Assembly (NCBI GenBank): GCA_964517495.1
Contig: CAZFER010000004.1
Coordinates: 62,001 to 126,000, forward strand
DNA from: CAZFER01 sp964517495
Lineage (GTDB): Bacteria > Hinthialibacterota > Hinthialibacteria > Hinthialibacterales > Hinthialibacteraceae
Length of the DNA stretch: 64,000 nt
Reading direction: 5' to 3'
The notes below the pieces were generated by a model. It saw only the letters and a program-made list of their open reading frames with translations, was not told the origin of the DNA and ran no database searches. Within the stretch, counting starts at the first letter, position 1; each line of letters begins with the position of its first letter. The position numbers were made by a program, and so were the translations under genes. Shown here in pieces: positions 51,356 through 60,622 of this stretch.

Positions 51356-54221
51356 TCAGCGAAAAAGTCTTTTTCAGCATTATGTGTTCAATATTGGTAA
51401 GCGATTTGGGATTAATATAATTATCCGGTTGCTCATTATTATTGATGAGCATGGCCTGATGTTTAAACCGAATCTGCATCATCAAATGATAAGCCTGTAC
51501 GGCATTCTCATAACTGTTTTTAGTAAGAAGATCCTTTTCATAAATGCGTTGCAGTCGTTCAAGGGTATTGGTTTCAGTAAAATGTTGCTGAATCGCATAA
51601 ATTCGTGCAAAATCAACAATGGGAATCATGGCCTCTTTGATATCAAACGTTTCAGGATGCTGCCCTTCTTTCGACTTCAATACAATATTGCCAAAAAATC
51701 CCAAAGGCGCCTTAAATAAAAGTGTATTGGCCGCCAGATGTTGATAGAACGCTGCTTTCCCCTCGCTGACCTCATGAATATAGCTGGATAACTGCTCGAT
51801 TAAATGTTCATCACCAAATAAAAAACGGTAATCAAAAAAGATTTTTACATCCAGCAAATCTTCTGGCTCCGCCTTGGTGATCCAATCCCTGAAATACGAT
51901 TTCCATTGAGAGATCGGTTGGCACCACTGGGGATTCATTGCCATCACATTCCCCTTGCACAAGGCATAGCCGGCTTGAGCCAGGTTGTGGCAAACTTTTT
52001 CACCTAATTCCAGAAAATATTGTTGCATTTGCTCTGCTTCATGTTGGGGAACATCTTCGAAAATGATGGCATTGTCCTGATCGGTCATCAATGTTTGTTC
52101 TTCCCGGCCTTCGCTGCCTAGCGCCATAAAAGCGAACGGCACCGGCGGTGGCCCCATTTCTTCCAGGGTTAATTGGAGAAGGTTATTGGTGATGGTGTCC
52201 GATACCGTGGTAATGATACGCGTTATATTCTTGGCGTTTGCTCCACTATCAATAAGCCCCTTCACCAGGCGGGGTACCCGTTCATGCGCTTCGATCATTT
52301 CATCCAGACTGGTGGCGCTCTGGATCTGCTGCAATAAAATCGCCGATGAATAACGATGCACCTGAAGCAGTTCTTTACCCGTAATCATACTGATGATGGC
52401 GCCGGTATGGTCTTTTACCGCCAAATGCCGGATATTCTTCTCTTGCATCAACATCGCCGCTTCAAAGACAAGCGCATGGTCAGAAATCGTAATCAAAGGC
52501 GCACTCATAATTTCATAAACCGGCCGATCCACATCGATCGCTTCCGCGACCACCCGCTTGCGAATATCCCGGTCAGTTACAATCCCCAGGTACTCTCCAT
52601 TCTCCGACTTGATCAATATCGCCGTGGATTTTCGTTTTGACATAATTTCCGCCGCGCGTCGAATGGGTTGGTTCATCTCACAGTCAACCAGTTCACGCAG
52701 CGAATGGCGAATAGGCTGATTCAAATAAAGCAAAGCAGTCTGCAACTCAACAATTAAATCTTCGCGTTCCTCTTCCGTTTTTTTCTGCGCGGTGATGTCT
52801 TCAATAATCGCATCATAAAACTGAGGGTAATCATTTTCATCTTTAATCAACACCGCTGATATCGAAACGATCGGCACTCGCCCGTCTTTTATACGCAATC
52901 GCAGGATACGGTTTCGTACCGATCCACGTTTATTGAGTTCATCCAAAAACTGCTCGTATTCATCTTCATCATGGATAAAGGTTTGCATGGGAACCGAAAG
53001 CACATCCTGTTTGTCTTCACAACCAAAGATGGAAACTGCCGCTGGGTTCGCTTCCAACACCTGCCCTTTTCTCCCCAGGGCAGTTCGAATCACGCCAGCG
53101 CTGATATTATTCGTCAAGGTTTCATATTTTTCCTGGCTTTCACCCAATTCATCCTTTAACTTTTGGTGAAACTCCATATCCTTGGCGATCATGACGATGG
53201 TGTTTTTCCCTTCAAAAACCATTTTCGATGTTGAAAGCAATACTTGAATTGGATTATCGTCTTTATCGCGAAGTTGGGCTGGATATTGGGCCGGTACGGC
53301 TTTTCCTTCAAGAAAATCGTTCCAATAGGTATTGTTGGATTGATCCCTCATGATTTGCTCGATCGGTTTGTTGATTAACTCACCCGCTTGGTATCCCAGC
53401 ATATCCAGCGCCTTTTGGTTTGAATAAAACACCTTCCCGTTAATAATCATCAGCAAGCCTTCGGTTGCGGCTTCGACCAGTGTTTTGTATTTTTCGTGTG
53501 AAAGGCGAAGATTGCTTTCCGCCTGCCGCCGGCGTTTCTCAATGGTTAAGCTTTGCCAGGTAATAAACAACAATAAAAGCGTTATAACAATCGTTATCCC
53601 CCCGGAAATTAGGATCAACCGATGAGTTATTCGGGCAATTTCTTCTTTAACATCTTCGATATAGATTCCTGTCCCGATAATCCATCCCCACGGCTCAAAT
53701 CCTTTCACGTAGGAAAGTTTGGGAACAATCCGGCTTTCATCATCCTTCCATTGCCACATATAATTGACATACCCGTGGTTGGATTCGCGCACCACCTTCA
53801 CAAATTCACTAAACAGTTTTTTGCCGGTTGGGTCCTCATAATCCGCCACATTTTTACCATTTAAATCAGGCCGGTAGGGATGCATAATCATCCGCGGTTC
53901 CATATCGGTGATCCAAAAGTAATCTTTTCGCTCATCTCCATACCGCAAAAATTGAATACGATCGATCGCCCGTTGCTGAGCTTCCTCCCGCGTCAATTTC
54001 CCCTCTCGTTCTTCCGCTTCCAACTCGGCCAATACGCTCCATGCCGATTGGGTTAACTCACGAATCATCTCTCGCTTGCGCTCAAGAATCGCTTCCTCAA
54101 ATGCAGGAATCAAAATAAAGAAGAGCGTTAAGATAAACAAACAGATCGTTAGTAAGGTAGGAAGAATAATACGCGTAAAAAAACCACTATGGTTGGACGG
54201 CTGAACATGCGGCTCACTCAT
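51306..54221 (-). CDS. Cache-PAS-PAS-CBS-DUF294 signalling nucleotidyltransferase
   Basis: 971 residues. Transmembrane helix ~14-40, extracytoplasmic sCache_2 domain ~45-200 (RKDYFWITDMEPRMIMHPY, GWIIGTGIYIEDV), helix ~205-225, PAS ~250-355, PAS ~370-490 with a PAC-like segment, CBS pair ~515-635 (KRKSTAILIKSENGEYLGIVTDRDIRKR ... LAVKDHTGAIISMITGKEL), then a DUF294 nucleotidyltransferase with MALGSEGREEQTLMTDQDNA (GS and DxD motifs as in GlnD) and its helical C-terminal partner ~810-955. It probably senses small carboxylates outside and nucleotide state inside, and modifies an unknown target. DUF294 with CBS is known; the Cache-PAS front is less usual. Confidence 0.88.
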   Translation of the reverse strand: MSEPHVQPSNHSGFFTRIILPTLLTICLFILTLFFILIPAFEEAILERKREMIRELTQSAWSVLAELEAEEREGKLTREEAQQRAIDRIQFLRYGDERKDYFWITDMEPRMIMHPYRPDLNGKNVADYEDPTGKKLFSEFVKVVRESNHGYVNYMWQWKDDESRIVPKLSYVKGFEPWGWIIGTGIYIEDVKEEIARITHRLILISGGITIVITLLLLFITWQSLTIEKRRRQAESNLRLSHEKYKTLVEAATEGLLMIINGKVFYSNQKALDMLGYQAGELINKPIEQIMRDQSNNTYWNDFLEGKAVPAQYPAQLRDKDDNPIQVLLSTSKMVFEGKNTIVMIAKDMEFHQKLKDELGESQEKYETLTNNISAGVIRTALGRKGQVLEANPAAVSIFGCEDKQDVLSVPMQTFIHDEDEYEQFLDELNKRGSVRNRILRLRIKDGRVPIVSISAVLIKDENDYPQFYDAIIEDITAQKKTEEEREDLIVELQTALLYLNQPIRHSLRELVDCEMNQPIRRAAEIMSKRKSTAILIKSENGEYLGIVTDRDIRKRVVAEAIDVDRPVYEIMSAPLITISDHALVFEAAMLMQEKNIRHLAVKDHTGAIISMITGKELLQVHRYSSAILLQQIQSATSLDEMIEAHERVPRLVKGLIDSGANAKNITRIITTVSDTITNNLLQLTLEEMGPPPVPFAFMALGSEGREEQTLMTDQDNAIIFEDVPQHEAEQMQQYFLELGEKVCHNLAQAGYALCKGNVMAMNPQWCQPISQWKSYFRDWITKAEPEDLLDVKIFFDYRFLFGDEHLIEQLSSYIHEVSEGKAAFYQHLAANTLLFKAPLGFFGNIVLKSKEGQHPETFDIKEAMIPIVDFARIYAIQQHFTETNTLERLQRIYEKDLLTKNSYENAVQAYHLMMQIRFKHQAMLINNNEQPDNYINPKSLTNIEHIMLKKTFSLINDFQSKLRFDYMGGA

Positions 54222-54444
54222 GGCTGTCTCTTCACAAATAGAATATATGAATCAATAAATATTCTATATCAATAACACCCTCATGCCTACGAATATGAAC
54301 CTTTTAAATGATATATGTTGTGGTGGGTTTACAACACTCTTGATTCAATTATCCCCCAAAGCATTTTACAACGCCATATGTTTTGTTTTACAATGAAGCA
54401 ATGATTATTTAACACGGTGTGATTTTTTTGAGTGGGTATAAGCA

Positions 54445-55080
54445 ATGAATTTACATAAATATCAGGAAGCACGTTCCATATTCCATGAGATGTTATCCCT
54501 TCCGGAAAATCGTGAGCCTAAGTGGCAGAAGTTTTTTACAGATTATCCATTTGTGCTTGGTAGCGCACTTCCTCTTCGATTGATGCCAAATGAAATCATT
54601 CCAATGGGAAGGGTTGGTAAATCAGAACCTGATTTTATTTTCTTTCAGAAATTTGGCGAACAGATAACCGATTGTGGTGTAATCGAATTAAAACGACCGG
54701 ATTCAAGGATATTTACCTCAAAAAGAAAAGGGATAATTCAATTACATACCGATGCTTATACAGCACTAAATCAGGCTGAAGAATATGCTGAATTATATAT
54801 AAGAAATCCTAAAGAAGCCATATTCTTTGGTAACCAAATACATTTGTTTATTATAATGGGATTGTCAAAGCAATTGGCTGATCAAACAGTAAGTTACATG
54901 CTATATGATCGATTGTTGCCCAAACATTGTAGAATAATTCCCTATGATCAAATCTTCCGATTATTTGAGTCGACATTACCGCAACAGGTTCATGTTCTTG
55001 TCTATGATCCATTTTTATTATACCCCTTAATCCGCGATTCAAAAAACACAACCTCCATACACGCATTAACTTTCATGTAG
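54445..55080 (+). CDS. Shedu-like (DUF4263) PD-(D/E)XK nuclease, putative defence protein
   Basis: 211 residues. Features of the Shedu/DUF4263 core: a helical lead with EPKWQKFFTDYPFVLGSAL, then nuclease motifs SEPDFIFF (Asp) and GVIELKRPDSRIF (Glu-x-Lys), and a later AYTALNQAEEYAELY helix typical of the family. Shedu proteins are single-gene anti-phage nucleases; this one has only the core and little N-terminal extension, so its trigger is unclear. It opens an island of PD-(D/E)XK proteins and IS debris. It starts divergent from the DUF294 gene. Confidence 0.78.
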   Translation: MNLHKYQEARSIFHEMLSLPENREPKWQKFFTDYPFVLGSALPLRLMPNEIIPMGRVGKSEPDFIFFQKFGEQITDCGVIELKRPDSRIFTSKRKGIIQLHTDAYTALNQAEEYAELYIRNPKEAIFFGNQIHLFIIMGLSKQLADQTVSYMLYDRLLPKHCRIIPYDQIFRLFESTLPQQVHVLVYDPFLLYPLIRDSKNTTSIHALTFM

Positions 55081-55202
55081 AATTACCCAAGCCCAGATAT
55101 TCAATATCCTGAGTATCTTTAACATCCAGCCCATCCTGATTTCAGGCAATAAGGAACCTACCCCCCATTAAATACACACCCATATGTACATCTTAACCAA
55201 GT

Positions 55203-55231
55203 CTCCCCGTTGACGGGGGGATTCAGGGGAG
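55203..55231. repeat. Short G/C-rich palindrome at the edge of the transposase remnant
   Basis: CTCCCCGTTGACGGGGGGA followed by TTCAGGGGAG: stem CCCCGT / ACGGGG with near-zero loop. A different sequence from the 45449/47610 family but of the same general kind. It abuts the 5' end of the recognisable transposase fragment. Confidence 0.55.
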
Positions 55232-55239
55232 CTTTGGGA

Positions 55240-55587
55240 TTGTGGAGTTTGATAAAAGGGAATAAACGTAAAGCACTCGAAAAAGCGATCCGATATTTTG
55301 AACGTCACAAGAAGTGGATGGAATATGACAAGTATTTATCCGCTGGAATGCCGGTGGCGACAGGAATGGCGGAATCAGCATGTGGCTCCGTAGTAAAAAA
55401 AAGGATGGAGAGCGAAGGCAAACGTTGGAGTTTAGATGGAGCCGAATCCATTTTACTTTTGCGCTCCTTACAGAAGAGCAAGGATTTCATCACCTATTGG
55501 CGTTTTCACGCCTCAAATGAACGGAAGCGGCTATACGAGAACCAACGTAAATATACCCCAATCAAACATTTATCCAAGGTCGCATGA
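55240..55587 (+). pseudogene. ISKra4-family transposase remnant (C-terminal part)
   Basis: About 115 codons similar to the C-terminal end of ISKra4-type transposases: IRYFERHKKWMEYDKYLSAG, VATGMAESACGSVVKKRME, and GKRWSLDGAESILLLRS. A complete transposase is several times longer; the N-terminal part and two catalytic acidic residues are absent, replaced upstream by a palindromic repeat. No terminal inverted repeats are evident. Inactive by itself; a trace of past insertion next to the Shedu-like and Rpn genes. Confidence 0.82.
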
Positions 55588-55686
55588 TTAACACCAAAAA
55601 TTTACGCTCAAATGATTTACTTAAATAACGGAAAAGAGTAAAATTTAAACATGAAGGGCTAAATCTCTTAATCATTTTTGAACAAC

Positions 55687-56691
55687 ATGGATAAGAAAAA
55701 CTCGCAAAAAGCAAATTTTGACCACTCTTGGAAGGATATTCTCGATGACTTTCTGGAAGAGTTTATGAAATTGTTTTTCCCAGCGGTTCATGATGATATT
55801 GATTGGCGAAGGGGATATGAATCACTTGATAAAGAACTCAGCCAAATCGCAAGGGAAGCCGCTGTGGGAAGAAAAGTGGTTGACAAACTTCTAAGTGTGT
55901 ATCGAAAGGATGGAGAAGAAAAGTGGGTCTATATCCATGTGGAAGTTCAATCACAAAGAGATAGTGATGTCGCAGAACGGATGTATATCTACAACAGTCT
56001 TCTTTATTTGCGCTTTAAAAAGCCAATTATGAGCTTACTGGTTTTGGGTGATAACCAACCAGCATGGAGGCCCGAAAGGTTTGAGTACGATCTATGGGGA
56101 AGTCAGTTACAATTAAAATTTCAGATGGTCAAGTTGTTGGATTATCGCAACCGTTTGGAAGAATTAAAGAAGAGCCTGAATCCATTCGCTTATTTTGTCA
56201 TAGCACACATACAAACTTTGAAAACAAACAGTAAACCCCAACAGCGACTGGATCACAAAGAGACGATTACCAAAGAAATGATGGATCAGGGCTTTCCCCT
56301 GAAAATTATAGCATCATTAATAAGATTTATCGATATCATGATGACATTACCCGCTGATTTAGAGGAAATGTTCATGAATAAAGTCTATGAATACCAGGAG
56401 GAAAAGAACATGCCAGTTCTCGCACCATTTGAAGAAATTGCCGAAAAAAGAGGTGAAAAGCGAGGTGAAAAACGAGGTGAAAAACGAGGTGAACAAAAGG
56501 GGAGCATAAAAGAGGCTCAGGCTACAGTCATTGACAATTTAAGCGTCAAATTTGGTGAGATTCCCCCATCACTGATTAAATCTATAAATAAGATGGAGGA
56601 TATATCTGTATTAAGGGAACTTAGAAAGCGGGCAATAATAGTGGATTCCTTGAATGAATTCAAAGAGATCATGAAAAAAGGAAAAGCATGA
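55687..56691 (+). CDS. Rpn-family PD-(D/E)XK nuclease/transposase-like protein, copy 1
   Basis: 334 residues from the ATG at 55687. Rpn (PDDEXK_2/YhgA-like) features: FMKLFFPAVHDDIDW, a conserved Asp in VVDKLLSVYR, IHVEVQSQRDSDVAERMYIY with Glu and Gln in place of Glu-x-Lys, then LVLGDN and YDLWGSQLQLKF. E. coli Rpn proteins cleave DNA and raise RecA-independent recombination. The C-terminal third has a RGEK repeat (about 252-270) and a helical tail. A close paralogue lies at 59413, and relics follow both copies. Confidence 0.88.
   Translation: MDKKNSQKANFDHSWKDILDDFLEEFMKLFFPAVHDDIDWRRGYESLDKELSQIAREAAVGRKVVDKLLSVYRKDGEEKWVYIHVEVQSQRDSDVAERMYIYNSLLYLRFKKPIMSLLVLGDNQPAWRPERFEYDLWGSQLQLKFQMVKLLDYRNRLEELKKSLNPFAYFVIAHIQTLKTNSKPQQRLDHKETITKEMMDQGFPLKIIASLIRFIDIMMTLPADLEEMFMNKVYEYQEEKNMPVLAPFEEIAEKRGEKRGEKRGEKRGEQKGSIKEAQATVIDNLSVKFGEIPPSLIKSINKMEDISVLRELRKRAIIVDSLNEFKEIMKKGKA
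56444..56497 (+). repeat. 12-bp tandem repeat coding RGEK units, in Rpn copy 1
   Basis: Units of the form AAAMGAGGTGAA repeat about four times, coding K-R-G-E. The equivalent tract in the paralogue at 60168-60246 has two more units, which alone accounts for the 8-residue length difference. Confidence 0.85.
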
Positions 56692-56760
56692 TCTTTACAC
56701 TCAATAATTCTTTGCTTTTGAATAAATGGATTATAAAACACTCATGAATTGAACACCGTA

Positions 56761-57305
56761 TGAAAGAAGTCATGTCCCCCAAAGCGAATTTTGACCACTC
56801 TTGGGAGGAAATACTGGATCTATTTCTGCCCTGGTTTCTCAAATTGTTCTTTCCGAAAGTTTATGATGACATTGAATGGTCCCAGGGCTATCAATCCCTG
56901 GATAAGGAACTCAGCCAAATCACCTGCGAAGTGGGGATCATAAGAAACAATTGCAAAAGAATTGATAAATCAAGGATTTTCTGAATATGAAATATCCTTA
57001 TTATTCAGATTTATTGACATGTTGGTGACTTTACCACAGGACCTGGAGAACGAATTTCTAACGAAAATATATGAATTTCAGGTGGAAAAGAAAAGAACAT
57101 ACCTGTTCTTGCACCATTTGAAGAAATTGCCCAAAAACGAGGGGAGCAAAAAAGGGAGTATAAAGAAGTTCAGGCTATCATAATAGATATTTTACGTGTA
57201 AGGTTTGGTAAAGCCTCGGCATCTCTAATAGAATTAATCAATAGTTTAGATGATCTTCCATTCTTGAGGGAACTCAGGTTGATCGTTTATCTCAACTGGG
57301 ACTAA
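56761..57305 (+). pseudogene. Rpn-family relic with internal deletion and frameshifts
   Basis: Begins like the neighbouring Rpn genes (AKANFDHSW-type start, GYQSLDKELSQIT), then jumps at about 56935 to the region equivalent to residue ~195 (KETIAKELINQGFSEYEISL), losing roughly 130 codons including the nuclease core. One base is missing at the join, and a further shift occurs near 57090, after which the third frame reads IPVLAPFEEIAQKRGEQK and a family-like tail (LPFLRELR). Not functional; marks an older copy between copy 1 and the pectate-lyase-fold gene. Confidence 0.85.
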
Positions 57306-57349
57306 ATTCGTAGGATGGGTCACGCCGTTTGCCCCATCAACTCAATCTC

Positions 57350-58894
57350 TCAATATTTTTCGGCATCATCAATATCCAAGCCATTGCCATAGAGTCTCTT
57401 GCTTCTTTGCGCTTCATGTATATTTTTCGGAATGATTTTATCGGGCTTGATGGTTTCAAACCATAATCCATCGGGATCGGTTCGCGAAGGCCGGTCGTTT
57501 TGTACAGCGACCAGGTTCATCGATAACGGACCAAAGCCGCCAGGATAAGCAATGGAACGGTCTGCACGGATATTCCAAAACGTCCCATATCCCGCGCAAT
57601 GCTTCCCCAAGGCCGCGCCACCCCCGCATCGCCATACATGGGTTCCTGCGCCAGTATCGATATTGGTATAAAGATTCGCATAAGGAGCGCGTTTGTGATG
57701 ATCGAAGCAAAGATCGTTTCCCTTACCGTTGGAGATGACGTTACCCGAGCAGTGGCTTACGGTCAGATCATGAATGAACGTTGTCTTGAAATTGAAATTC
57801 GTAAACAGATTATCATCATCGGAAATATAGATCCCGTGGTGTCCCGTATCGCCCCGTGAATCCGCTGGACGATCCGATTCATATTCAATCTCTTCGATAG
57901 TACAGAATTTCCCACTGATAAAAATTCCACTATCCGCGTGTTTAATCATAATATTTCGAACCCAGCAATGCACGACATCGCTCATGGCGATTGGATTAAA
58001 TCCTAGTTCGGTAAAATGACCATCGTAGGGAGTTACAGGGTACTCGAAGGTTAGGTTCTCAATTCCCACGTTGGTTACGTTTGGCCGGAAACGAAGAATC
58101 CTAGGGTTCCACTCCATTTCAAGATCGAACCGCAAGGGGCGTTCAATCTCGATGCGTTCCTCTTTAATGGATGAAATGCGGGTAACCAGCGAAGCATGTG
58201 TTCTTCCATTCAGTTTGCTGGTATCTCCAGGTTGTCCGGTGTAAAGATGATGGGCTAAGGTATTGTCCTTGGTGTCGTCCACTCGCACTTCAATCCATTG
58301 GTTCTCTTGTAATCGCGAGTTGGAATTGATAGAAATCCAATGATCCCCTCGTTGCGCGGGAGTAGTTACTTTTGCCAGTCGCGTGGAGTTATAACTCCCT
58401 TTCATCCAAAAAAAACCGCCCGACCACGAATAATTGGATGTTTTACGACCACCGGTTGTTGCTCCCCAATTGGGGCGGATTTCATTGAGTGGGGTAGGAA
58501 AATACAGGATCACCCCATCACGGGATTCTCCTCTTAAAACAAGATTGGGTTTACGAATTTCAATGATTTCCGTTAGTACATATTTTCCATTGGGAACCAG
58601 GATTGTTCCCTTATCAACTTGTTCAATCGCATCCAAAAAAGCCTGAGAGTCGTCATGTTTGCCATCACCCACCGCGCCAAAATCCTTAATGTTCGCCTGT
58701 ATATCGAATGTTGGGATGTCCTTTTCCCCGCATTGATATCCCGCGTATGAAAAATCCGGCAAACGGCTGTCAGGCGTCCAACGTTCTCCATTCTCACCCC
58801 ACAGTTGGGAGTATTCTTCGCCGGAACCATTTCCTGCAAATGCGAGTAATGTGCTGACCAAAAGCAAACTCAAATACCAACCATTGCGTTTCAT
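57350..58894 (-). CDS. Secreted pectate-lyase-3-type beta-helix protein
   Basis: 514 residues from the ATG at 58894, which starts a signal peptide (MKRNGWYLSLLLVSTLLAFAG) after an AGGA site. The Pectate_lyase_3 domain begins ANIKDFGAVGDGKHDDSQAF and is followed by IEIRKPNLVLRGES and a long right-handed beta-helix with isolated His/Asp clusters (HHGIYISDDDNLF, LCFDHHKRAPYANLYT). Such proteins are polysaccharide lyases, epimerases or hydrolases; catalytic type cannot be called. It sits between two Rpn copies on the opposite strand, so the island grew around it or carried it in. Confidence 0.82.
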   Translation of the reverse strand: MKRNGWYLSLLLVSTLLAFAGNGSGEEYSQLWGENGERWTPDSRLPDFSYAGYQCGEKDIPTFDIQANIKDFGAVGDGKHDDSQAFLDAIEQVDKGTILVPNGKYVLTEIIEIRKPNLVLRGESRDGVILYFPTPLNEIRPNWGATTGGRKTSNYSWSGGFFWMKGSYNSTRLAKVTTPAQRGDHWISINSNSRLQENQWIEVRVDDTKDNTLAHHLYTGQPGDTSKLNGRTHASLVTRISSIKEERIEIERPLRFDLEMEWNPRILRFRPNVTNVGIENLTFEYPVTPYDGHFTELGFNPIAMSDVVHCWVRNIMIKHADSGIFISGKFCTIEEIEYESDRPADSRGDTGHHGIYISDDDNLFTNFNFKTTFIHDLTVSHCSGNVISNGKGNDLCFDHHKRAPYANLYTNIDTGAGTHVWRCGGGAALGKHCAGYGTFWNIRADRSIAYPGGFGPLSMNLVAVQNDRPSRTDPDGLWFETIKPDKIIPKNIHEAQRSKRLYGNGLDIDDAEKY

Positions 58895-59412
58895 AAATCC
58901 TGTCCTTGTAATTATTGATATTGTCATGGAATTCTCATTTCATCCGGGAAATGATTCCTTTGTTTAATTCGGCCTGATTTTCTCACATGATCATACAGCA
59001 CGTCAACCATTCTTCCAGAAAAATCATCCACTATCATGGAAAAAATAGCCAATTCGATTCGATTATTCAACGTGACAGACATACTTTTCCTCCCTCAAAG
59101 TTTAATCTCTTTTTTATCATCACTTCAAAAACGAGCCTCCATATTGGGATCAGTCATTTTTTAGCTAAATTGAGAATGATATCCTGTAGTACATGATACT
59201 ATTGATCAGCCGTTTACAAAAGCGCCTTTTTATTTAGTCAGGAAAACAAACAACATCGAAAATCCCAATTTTTATTGAAGGATTTGGCAATTTTGCATCC
59301 AATCCATGTTTGGTCAACGGATATTGCATATGTGCCCGTATCCGATAGTAAATTCTCACGAATTGATATACAATATATGAAGTTATATCATACTTTATAG
59401 AGTCATCGCATC
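58895..59412. other. 518-bp divergent spacer
   Basis: AT-rich region between the beta-helix gene and Rpn copy 2, which must hold both promoters. A short open frame at 58987-59196 (69 codons) shows no recognisable family and no ribosome binding site. Nothing else is evident. Confidence 0.5.
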
Positions 59413-60441
59413 ATGAAAGAGAAAAACTCAACAACGGCTAATTATGACAACTCATGGAAAGATATCTTCGATGACTTTCTGGAAGAGTTTATGAAATTGT
59501 TCTTCCCTATGGTTCATGAAGATATTGATTGGCGAACGGGATATAAATCACTTGATAAAGAACTCAGTCAAATCGCAAGCGAAGCAGCCGTGGGAAGGAG
59601 AGTGGTTGATAAACTTCTCAGCGTGCATCGAAAGAGCGGAGAAGAAAAGTGGGTTTATATCCACGTGGAAGTTCAGTCACAAAGAGATAGCGATGTCGCA
59701 GAACGGATGTATATTTATAACAGTCTCCTCTATCTGCGATTTAAAAAGCCGGTTATGAGTTTGCTGGTCCTGGGTGACAATCAATCAAGGTGGAGGCCAG
59801 AAAGGTTTGAGTACGATCTATGGGGAAGCCAGTTACAATTAAAATTTCAGATGGTCAAATTGCTGGATTATCGCGAGCGATTGAAGGAATTGGAGAATAG
59901 CAGAAATCCATTCGCTTACTTTGTCATTGCACATTTGAAAACCTTGGAAACCAATGGGAAACCAAAACAGCGATTGGATCACAAAGAGACGATCACCAAA
60001 GAAATGATGAATCAGGGCTTTCCCTTAAACGTTATAGCATCTCTCATAAGATTTATTGATATCATGATGACATTGCCAGCTGATTTGGAGATAATGTTCA
60101 TGGATAAAGTCTATAAATACCAGGAGGAAATGAAAATGCCTGTTCTTGCACCATTTGAAGAAATTGCCGAAAAACGAGGAGAAAAAAGAGGAGAAAAAAG
60201 AGGAGAAAAAATAGGCGAAAAGAGAGGAGAAAAACGAGGAGAACAAAAGGGGAGTATAAAAGAGGCTCAGGCTACTGTTATTGATAATTTGAGTGTCAAG
60301 TTTGGTGAGATTCCCCAATCACTGATTAAATCTATTAATAAGTTGAAGGATATTTCGTTATTAAGGGAACTTCGAAAACAGGCAATAATTGTGGATTCTT
60401 TGGAAGAATTTAAAGAGATCATGAAAAAAGGAAAAGTATGA
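59413..60441 (+). CDS. Rpn-family PD-(D/E)XK nuclease/transposase-like protein, copy 2
   Basis: 342 residues, very similar along its whole length to the protein at 55687 (same VVDKLLSV, IHVEVQSQRDSDVAERMYIY, LVLGDN and YDLWGSQLQLKF motifs). It differs by scattered substitutions and two extra RGEK units (one degenerate: KIGE). The nuclease core is intact. Expected function as for copy 1: DNA cleavage or recombination promotion. High identity with preserved frame argues for recent duplication. A fragment of a further copy's tail follows the stop at once. Confidence 0.88.
   Translation: MKEKNSTTANYDNSWKDIFDDFLEEFMKLFFPMVHEDIDWRTGYKSLDKELSQIASEAAVGRRVVDKLLSVHRKSGEEKWVYIHVEVQSQRDSDVAERMYIYNSLLYLRFKKPVMSLLVLGDNQSRWRPERFEYDLWGSQLQLKFQMVKLLDYRERLKELENSRNPFAYFVIAHLKTLETNGKPKQRLDHKETITKEMMNQGFPLNVIASLIRFIDIMMTLPADLEIMFMDKVYKYQEEMKMPVLAPFEEIAEKRGEKRGEKRGEKIGEKRGEKRGEQKGSIKEAQATVIDNLSVKFGEIPQSLIKSINKLKDISLLRELRKQAIIVDSLEEFKEIMKKGKV
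60168..60246 (+). repeat. 12-bp tandem repeat coding RGEK units, in Rpn copy 2
   Basis: About six units of AAAAGAGGAGAA type, one with an Arg-to-Ile change (AAAATAGGCGAA). Two units longer than the tract at 56444-56497; slippage or unequal recombination would explain it. Confidence 0.85.
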
Positions 60442-60444
60442 TCT

Positions 60445-60552
60445 TTCTTGAGGGAACACAGGTTCCATGCTCTCATAATGGATTCACTGGCTGAAATAAG
60501 ACAGCGAATCAAAAAATTAAAGAATCAAGCATCAAGCGCCAATGAAGAATGA
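60445..60552 (+). pseudogene. Rpn-family C-terminal tail fragment
   Basis: 36 codons in a different frame from copy 2, starting 4 bp past its stop: FLREHRFHALIMDSLAEIRQ and a basic end, closing with TGA. It resembles the Rpn tail (LRELRK.AIIVDSL.EF) but is clearly a different paralogue. Left over from recombination between tandem copies. Confidence 0.7.
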
Positions 60553-60622
60553 TATATCTCGCAAAGGTATATCATTGAAGTTGAATCATTCAATTCAATC
60601 AAAGAATAAAGGAGACCTTGCA

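Noticed and set aside
60168..60246. Short tandem repeats as a possible CRISPR array
   Set aside because: 12-bp units without spacers, in frame inside a protein-coding gene.
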